Notes under the pieces: generated by a model
What the model was told of the DNA's origin: nothing
Database searches by the model: none
The model's input: the letters and a program-made list of their open reading frames with translations, nothing else
In this document: positions 23,697-27,034 of the stretch, piece by piece
Layout: every line of letters starts with the position of its first letter
Position numbering within the stretch: the first letter of the stretch is position 1
Position numbers and translations under genes: made by a program
Assembly: GCA_044227705.1 (NCBI GenBank)
Contig: JBGAWE010000034.1
Location: 1-27,034 of the forward strand
Direction: 5' to 3'
From: JANOQP01 sp044227705
GTDB taxonomy: Bacteria; Bacteroidota; Bacteroidia; Chitinophagales; Saprospiraceae
DNA: 27,034 bases

Positions 23697-24290
23697 ACGG
23701 TCGATTTCGAGAAGACTCGTCTCCCGAAAGCCCCCGAACAACCTACGGAGGCATACCGCTGGTACAGCCTGCGCGTCATCAGCGGGAAGGAGCGCAAAAT
23801 CATCGAGCGCCTCCAAAAGGAGCTTGAAATCAACGGCTGGAAAGACCTCATTCGCGGCATCGTGGTGCCCGTCGAGAAGGTCTACAAGGTGCGCGGCGGC
23901 AAGAAGGTGGCCACCGAGCGCAACATCTTGCCGGGCTATATTTTGGTCGAGGGACTCCCGTCGAAGCTCAACGGTGAGGTCGTCAAGGCCATCCACGACA
24001 TCCAGAACGTCATCCACTTTTTGGGGAAAGAAAACCCCATCCCGATGACGCAGGCCGAGGCAAACCGCCTCCTCGGGGTGGTCGACGAGGCCGGTTCGGC
24101 GGTCGAGCGGCACATCGAGCCGTTCATCGTCGGCGAGACGGTGAAAATCATCGACGGGCCGTTTGCCGATTTCGTCGGCGACGTGCAGGCCGTGTCGGAG
24201 GAGAAGAAGAAGCTCAAAGTCAGCGTCAAGATTTTCGGGCGCGGCACCGAGATGGAGTTGAGCTTTATGCAAGTCGAGAAAATCGTCTGA
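23697..24290 (+). CDS. nusG: Transcription antitermination factor NusG, start codon unresolved
   Basis: NusG binds RNA polymerase and links it to Rho or the ribosome. The NGN domain begins 'YRWYSLRVISGKERK' (nt 23754 on), 'PVEKVYKVRGGKK' and 'ERNILPGYILVE' follow, and a C-terminal KOW domain has 'VGETVKIIDGPFADFVG'. All of it is in one frame, the same as secE. Between the secE TGA and this conserved start there is no ATG, GTG, TTG, CTG or ATN codon in frame. The first ATG (23862) would remove the first third of the NGN domain. I placed the start at the ACG at 23697, 3 bases after the secE stop, giving 197 residues; a second ACG is at 23745. Alternatives are read-through of the secE TGA or a base error changing ATG to ACG. 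The gene identity is sure; the start is not. Confidence 0.85.
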   Translation, partial: TVDFEKTRLPKAPEQPTEAYRWYSLRVISGKERKIIERLQKELEINGWKDLIRGIVVPVEKVYKVRGGKKVATERNILPGYILVEGLPSKLNGEVVKAIHDIQNVIHFLGKENPIPMTQAEANRLLGVVDEAGSAVERHIEPFIVGETVKIIDGPFADFVGDVQAVSEEKKKLKVSVKIFGRGTEMELSFMQVEKIV

Positions 24291-24298
24291 ACCATGTA

Positions 24299-24424
24299 CC
24301 GAAGCCCCGCTTCGGACGGAAAGGCCTGATGCTTCCAGTCGGGTTTTCTTTCAGATGAAACAGGCCCGATGCTTCCAATCGGGTTTTCAATTCAAACAAA
24401 ATCGCGCCCGAGGCACCGCTTCGG
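24299..24424 (+). promoter_or_regulatory. Structured rplK leader with four hairpins
   Basis: Four short hairpins follow nusG: 24299-24315 (7 bp), 24325-24343, 24365-24383 and 24408-24424 (6 bp). The middle two are copies of each other and each is followed by ttttc. The leader ends 11 bases before the rplK ATG. Regulation by ribosomal protein L1 or attenuation is a guess from the operon's known habits. Confidence 0.55.
24323..24388. repeat. Two 26-bp direct repeats, 40-base period
   Basis: Copies at 24323-24348 and 24363-24388 differ at only two bases (positions 5 and 16). Both differences keep the hairpin paired by G-U wobble. Confidence 0.85.
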
Positions 24425-24435
24425 GAGATATCCAA

Positions 24436-24900
24436 ATGGCAAAAGAAGTAGAAGTCTACATCAAGCTCCAGTGCAAGGGCGGCCAAGCCAACCCCGCGCC
24501 GCCCATCGGCCCGGCGCTCGGCTCTAAGGGCGTCAACATCATGGAGTTCTGCAAGCGCTTCAACGCGCAGACGCAAGACCAGCAAGGCAAGGTCCTCCCG
24601 GTGCTCATCTCCGTGTTCAAGGACAAGACGTTCGAGTTCGTCGTCAAGACGCCCCCGGCGGCGGTGCAGCTCTCTGAAGCGGCCAAAAAGAGCTTCCAAA
24701 AGGGCACGAAGACCAAGCTCGGTGGCTCCTCCGAGCCGAACCGGAAAAAGGTCGGCTCCGTCTCTTGGGACCAAGTCCGCGAAATCGCGCAGAACAAAAT
24801 GCCCGACCTCAACTGCTTCACCATCGAGTCGGCCATGAAAATGGTCGCCGGGACGGCGCGGAGCATGGGGTTGACCGTCACCGGAACGGCGCCGTTCTGA
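24436..24900 (+). CDS. rplK: 50S ribosomal protein L11
   Basis: A 154-residue protein, a few residues longer than the usual 141-147. It starts 'MAKEVEVYIKLQCKGGQANPAPP' in family style, followed by 'GPALGSKGVNIMEFCKRFNAQTQ', and the C-terminal RNA-binding domain has 'VSWDQVREIAQNKMPDLN' and 'KMVAGTARSMG'. The extra length is at the C-terminus ('LTVTGTAPF') and in the middle. L11 forms the GTPase-associated centre of the ribosome. The ATG at 24436 is preceded by a structured leader; rplA follows after 115 bases. Confidence 0.97.
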   Translation: MAKEVEVYIKLQCKGGQANPAPPIGPALGSKGVNIMEFCKRFNAQTQDQQGKVLPVLISVFKDKTFEFVVKTPPAAVQLSEAAKKSFQKGTKTKLGGSSEPNRKKVGSVSWDQVREIAQNKMPDLNCFTIESAMKMVAGTARSMGLTVTGTAPF

Positions 24901-24904
24901 ATGG

Positions 24905-24955
24905 TTAATTGTAAATTGTGATGCGCGGCCCACGGCCACCATCGACAATTCAACA
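24905..24955. repeat. Weak inverted repeat between rplK and rplA
   Basis: The words aattgt and gatg on the left pair with catc and gacaatt on the right, with one bulged base. It lies in the 115-base rplK-rplA gap, which has no other feature. Confidence 0.45.
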
Positions 24956-25015
24956 GAAGGGAGTCTCGGCCAATCGTGGCTCGTGACGTTTTTCACCTCA
25001 AACATTTTTATTTCA

Positions 25016-25711
25016 ATGGCAAAGCTCTCGAAGAAGCGCAAAGTCGCCGAGCCGAAGGTTGACGCGGACAAGCAGTACGCTTTTGGCGAGGCCTTCAAGC
25101 TCGTCAAGGAGGTCAACACGATGAAGGGGAATCCCTCCGTCGACGTTCACGTCAGGCTCGGCATCGACACGCGGAAGGCCGACCAGGCACTGCGCGGAAC
25201 CGTCTCCCTCCCGCACGGGACGGGCAAGACCAAGAAGGTGCTCGTTTTCTGCACCCCAGACAAGGAGGCCGAGGCGAAAGCCGCCGGCGCCGATCACGTC
25301 GGTCTCGACGAATACATCCAAAAAGTTCAGGAAGGCTGGGCTGACATCGACGTCATCATCGCCACGCCCAACGTCATGGCGCAGCTTGGCAAGGTCGCCC
25401 GCATCCTCGGCCCGCGCGGCCTGATGCCCAACCCGAAGACCGGCACCGTCACCCTGAATGTCGGCGACGCGGTCACGGAGGTCAAGAAGGGCAAAATTGC
25501 CTTCCGGGCCGACAAGTACGGCATCGTTCACTCGTCCGTCGGGCGGGTCGGCTTCACGCCGGAGCAGCTTGCGGACAACGCGAACGAGCTGCTGCAGACC
25601 CTTCACAAGATGAAGCCGTCGTCGGCCAAAGGCGTTTACATGCGGTCCATCACGGTCGCCTCGACGATGTCGCCGGGCGTGGCCGTTGACATCAAATCCA
25701 TCAAGTTCTAA
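25016..25711 (+). CDS. rplA: 50S ribosomal protein L1
   Basis: A 231-residue protein of standard length. The L1 landmarks are present: 'VDVHVRLGIDTRKADQ', 'LRGTVSLPHGTGK', the signature 'ILGPRGLMPNPKTGTV', and 'KGVYMRSITVASTMSPGVAVD' at the C-terminus. L1 forms the mobile stalk near the E site and in many bacteria represses its own operon by binding the leader RNA. I chose the ATG at 25016 as it gives the usual short Lys-rich N-terminus ('MAKLSKKRK'); the frame is open 33 bases further up. The rplJ start follows 65 bases after the stop. Confidence 0.98.
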   Translation: MAKLSKKRKVAEPKVDADKQYAFGEAFKLVKEVNTMKGNPSVDVHVRLGIDTRKADQALRGTVSLPHGTGKTKKVLVFCTPDKEAEAKAAGADHVGLDEYIQKVQEGWADIDVIIATPNVMAQLGKVARILGPRGLMPNPKTGTVTLNVGDAVTEVKKGKIAFRADKYGIVHSSVGRVGFTPEQLADNANELLQTLHKMKPSSAKGVYMRSITVASTMSPGVAVDIKSIKF

Positions 25712-25712
25712 A

Positions 25713-25752
25713 CCGCCGTTTGTCCCTCTGTTCTTTTAAAAAGGGCAGGCGG
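25713..25752 (+). promoter_or_regulatory. Candidate rplJ leader hairpin
   Basis: An outer stem ccgcc/ggcgg (25713-25717 with 25748-25752) and an inner tgtccc/gggca stem separated by a small bulge. The position, just before rplJ, is where L10(L12) autoregulatory leaders occur in other bacteria. No kink-turn match was checked. Confidence 0.4.
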
Positions 25753-25776
25753 GATTGGCAAAACCATCTCTCAACA

Positions 25777-26301
25777 ATGACAAGAGAAGAAAAAACAGCG
25801 GCGATTGCGGACTTGAAGGAGAAGCTGCTCAACACGCCGTTCTTCTACCTCGCCGACTCGTCGGCCCTGCCGGTGAGCAAAATCAACCAGCTTCGCCGCC
25901 AGTGCTTCCAGAAGGGCATCTCGATGCAGGTCGCCAAGAACACGCTCATCCAAAAAGCGCTCGAAGACCAGCCCGATTCGAAAGGCTACAAACAGCTCTT
26001 CGAGGCCTTGCACGGCCCGACGACCATCCTCATCTCCGACAACCCGAAGGCCCCGGCCATCCTCATCTCCGACTTCCGGGGCAAGGACGTCAAGCCCGCC
26101 CTCAAAGCGGCCTACATTGACGGCGGCGTGTTCATCGGCGACGACCAGCTCGACGCACTGAAGAACATCAAGTCGAAGGAGGAGCTGCTCGGCGAGGTCA
26201 TTGGCCTCCTTCAGTCGCCCATCCAGCGCGTGCTCGGCCAGCTCAAATCAGGCGGCACGACTATCGCGGGGCTGTTGAAGACGCTCGAAGAGCGCGGCTG
26301 A
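25777..26301 (+). CDS. rplJ: 50S ribosomal protein L10
   Basis: A 174-residue protein of normal length. It begins 'MTREEKTAAIADLKEKL', then 'FFYLADSSALPVSKINQLRRQ', followed by 'QVAKNTLIQKAL' and 'ALHGPTTILIS', the ribosome-binding part. The C-terminal helix ('KEELLGEVIGLLQSPIQRVLGQLKSGG') is the docking site for L7/L12 dimers. The ATG at 25777 follows an A-rich stretch. rplL follows after 160 bases that hold an inverted repeat. Confidence 0.97.
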   Translation: MTREEKTAAIADLKEKLLNTPFFYLADSSALPVSKINQLRRQCFQKGISMQVAKNTLIQKALEDQPDSKGYKQLFEALHGPTTILISDNPKAPAILISDFRGKDVKPALKAAYIDGGVFIGDDQLDALKNIKSKEELLGEVIGLLQSPIQRVLGQLKSGGTTIAGLLKTLEERG

Positions 26302-26380
26302 TTGGGATTAGGGACTGGGGATTAGGGATTTGGCCAAGAGCCGCGCCCAATCCCCTGTCCCAACTTCCCAATCCCCAACT
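26301..26380. repeat. Inverted repeat with gggatt(a)ggga words between rplJ and rplL
   Basis: The left arm (about 26301-26333) repeats gggatta/ggga words; the right arm (26346-26380) repeats the complementary caatccc words. The best pairing is 26311-26323 with 26349-26361 (12 of 13). The left arm begins at the last base of rplJ. Confidence 0.75.
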
Positions 26381-26461
26381 ACGGCTTCCAAGCTCATGCA
26401 CCATAATCCCCGAAAGACCGACGGTTCTCATTTTAGAAAAAACTTTTAAAGCTACCCAGCA

Positions 26462-26848
26462 ATGGCAGATCTTAAAGGACTGGCGGAAACGCTCGTCAAT
26501 CTCTCCGTCAAAGACGTTCAAGAACTTGCAGGCATCCTCAAATCGGACTACGGCATCGAGCCGGCGGCTGCGGCCGTTGCGGTCGCTGCTGGCCCCGCCG
26601 CTGGCGGTGGCGCTGCTGCCGAGGCTCCGGCCGAAAAGACCGAGTTCGATGTCATTCTCAAATCGGCCGGTGAGCAGAAGCTCAACGTCGTGAAAGAAGT
26701 GAAGAACGCCCTCGGCCTCGGCCTGAAAGAGGCCAAGGACCTCGTGGACGCCGCTCCCTCGACCCTCAAAGCCGGAGCCAGCAAGGCCGAGGCCGAAGCC
26801 GTCAAGGACGCCCTCGATGGTGCAGGTGCGGTCGTCGAGTTGAAGTAA
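26462..26848 (+). CDS. rplL: 50S ribosomal protein L7/L12
   Basis: A 128-residue protein. The N-terminal dimerisation part (1-36) is followed by an Ala/Gly-rich hinge (about 36-58) and the globular C-terminal domain with 'EKTEFDVILKSAGEQKLNVVKEVKN' and the signature 'GLGLKEAKDLVDAAP'. L7/L12 recruits and stimulates translation GTPases. The ATG at 26462 gives the typical 'MADLKGLAETLVNLSVKDVQELA' opening and is preceded by an AT-rich leader. rpoB is expected to follow beyond the window; an attenuator-like hairpin comes next. Confidence 0.98.
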   Translation: MADLKGLAETLVNLSVKDVQELAGILKSDYGIEPAAAAVAVAAGPAAGGGAAAEAPAEKTEFDVILKSAGEQKLNVVKEVKNALGLGLKEAKDLVDAAPSTLKAGASKAEAEAVKDALDGAGAVVELK

Positions 26849-26864
26849 TTTCCGAATGGACTAT

Positions 26865-26910
26865 TGGGGGCTTTGAGTCGCGGGCTTTTGCTCGAAACTT
26901 AAAGCCCCCA
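26865..26910 (+). terminator. Attenuator-like hairpin after rplL
   Basis: A 10-bp perfect stem (26865-26874 with 26901-26910) extends by four more pairs with one G-U. It is followed by tctctgttcg, a poor T-run, so partial termination before rpoB is likely, as known between rplL and rpoB in other bacteria. Confidence 0.65.
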
Positions 26911-27034
26911 TCTCTGTTCGGTTCCGTCCCATATCCACCCGGATGACATCCAGAATCGAACTTCCTCATTTTTGAGAAAACCATAAAGGGCTATGGCCGC
27001 AGAGCGCGGGGCATAGCCTTCGGCCGTTGTTGGC
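26911..27034 (+). other. Right-hand edge: probable rpoB leader
   Basis: No gene start is visible. A 7-bp hairpin pairs 26989-26995 with 27012-27018. The rpoB start would be expected beyond the window. Confidence 0.4.

Noticed and set aside
23862..24290. Shortened NusG starting at the first ATG
   Set aside because: Conserved NGN-domain sequence continues in frame for about 36 codons upstream, so the protein must start earlier.

Overview
The window looks like a GC-rich chromosome segment from a member of the Bacteroidota. Three things point there: a gliding/type IX secretion locus in the order porP-gldK-gldL-gldM-gldN, a cargo protein with a type IX sorting tail, and the phylum's usual block of tRNA-Thr/Tyr/Gly/Thr, tuf, tRNA-Trp, secE, nusG, rplK, rplA, rplJ, rplL. 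Promoter candidates also fit the phylum's TTTG / TAnnTTTG pattern, and translation starts are preceded by A-rich stretches rather than strong Shine-Dalgarno sites. A Saprospiria-like lineage is a guess from the high GC content only.

Layout. 1-3390 (+) is the 3' part of a large secreted protein with Asp-box, PKD-like and LamG regions and a T9SS sorting tail. 3509-4180 (+) is a lipoprotein MsrA, separated by a bidirectional terminator from era. From 8772 back to 4249 (-) runs a probable operon: radical SAM/SPASM protein, multi-pass membrane protein, GT2 glycosyltransferase, DUF2304 protein and era. From 11294 back to 8899 (-) lie a membrane-anchored LuxR-type regulator and two small secreted orphans, each closed by its own terminator. 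From 11577 (+) come an outer-membrane beta-barrel protein, a YyaL/SPATA20-type thioredoxin-fold protein, porP, and gldK-gldL-gldM-gldN. 20220-20802 has a strong terminator and then about 460 bases with no recognisable gene. A DUF1003 protein (-) and the tRNA-tuf-ribosomal protein block (+) diverge from promoters near 21410 and 21510.

How it fits together. PorP and GldKLMN are core parts of the type IX secretion machine, and the first gene is a likely substrate of it. The ribosomal block is the standard translation supercluster, with rpoB expected just past the right edge.

Most unusual points. (1) nusG has no ATG, GTG, TTG, CTG or ATN start codon before its conserved N-terminus and lies in the same frame as secE after its TGA. 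(2) The gldM frame runs on through a perfect 17-bp terminator-like hairpin, adding a tail that the family normally lacks. (3) Five intergenic spots carry inverted repeats, the larger ones with arms built of short tandem words; one forms the last codons of the DUF2304 gene, and another can pair with the whole 5' acceptor strand of tRNA-Gly. (4) The rplK leader holds two near-identical hairpins 40 bases apart whose differences keep the pairing.
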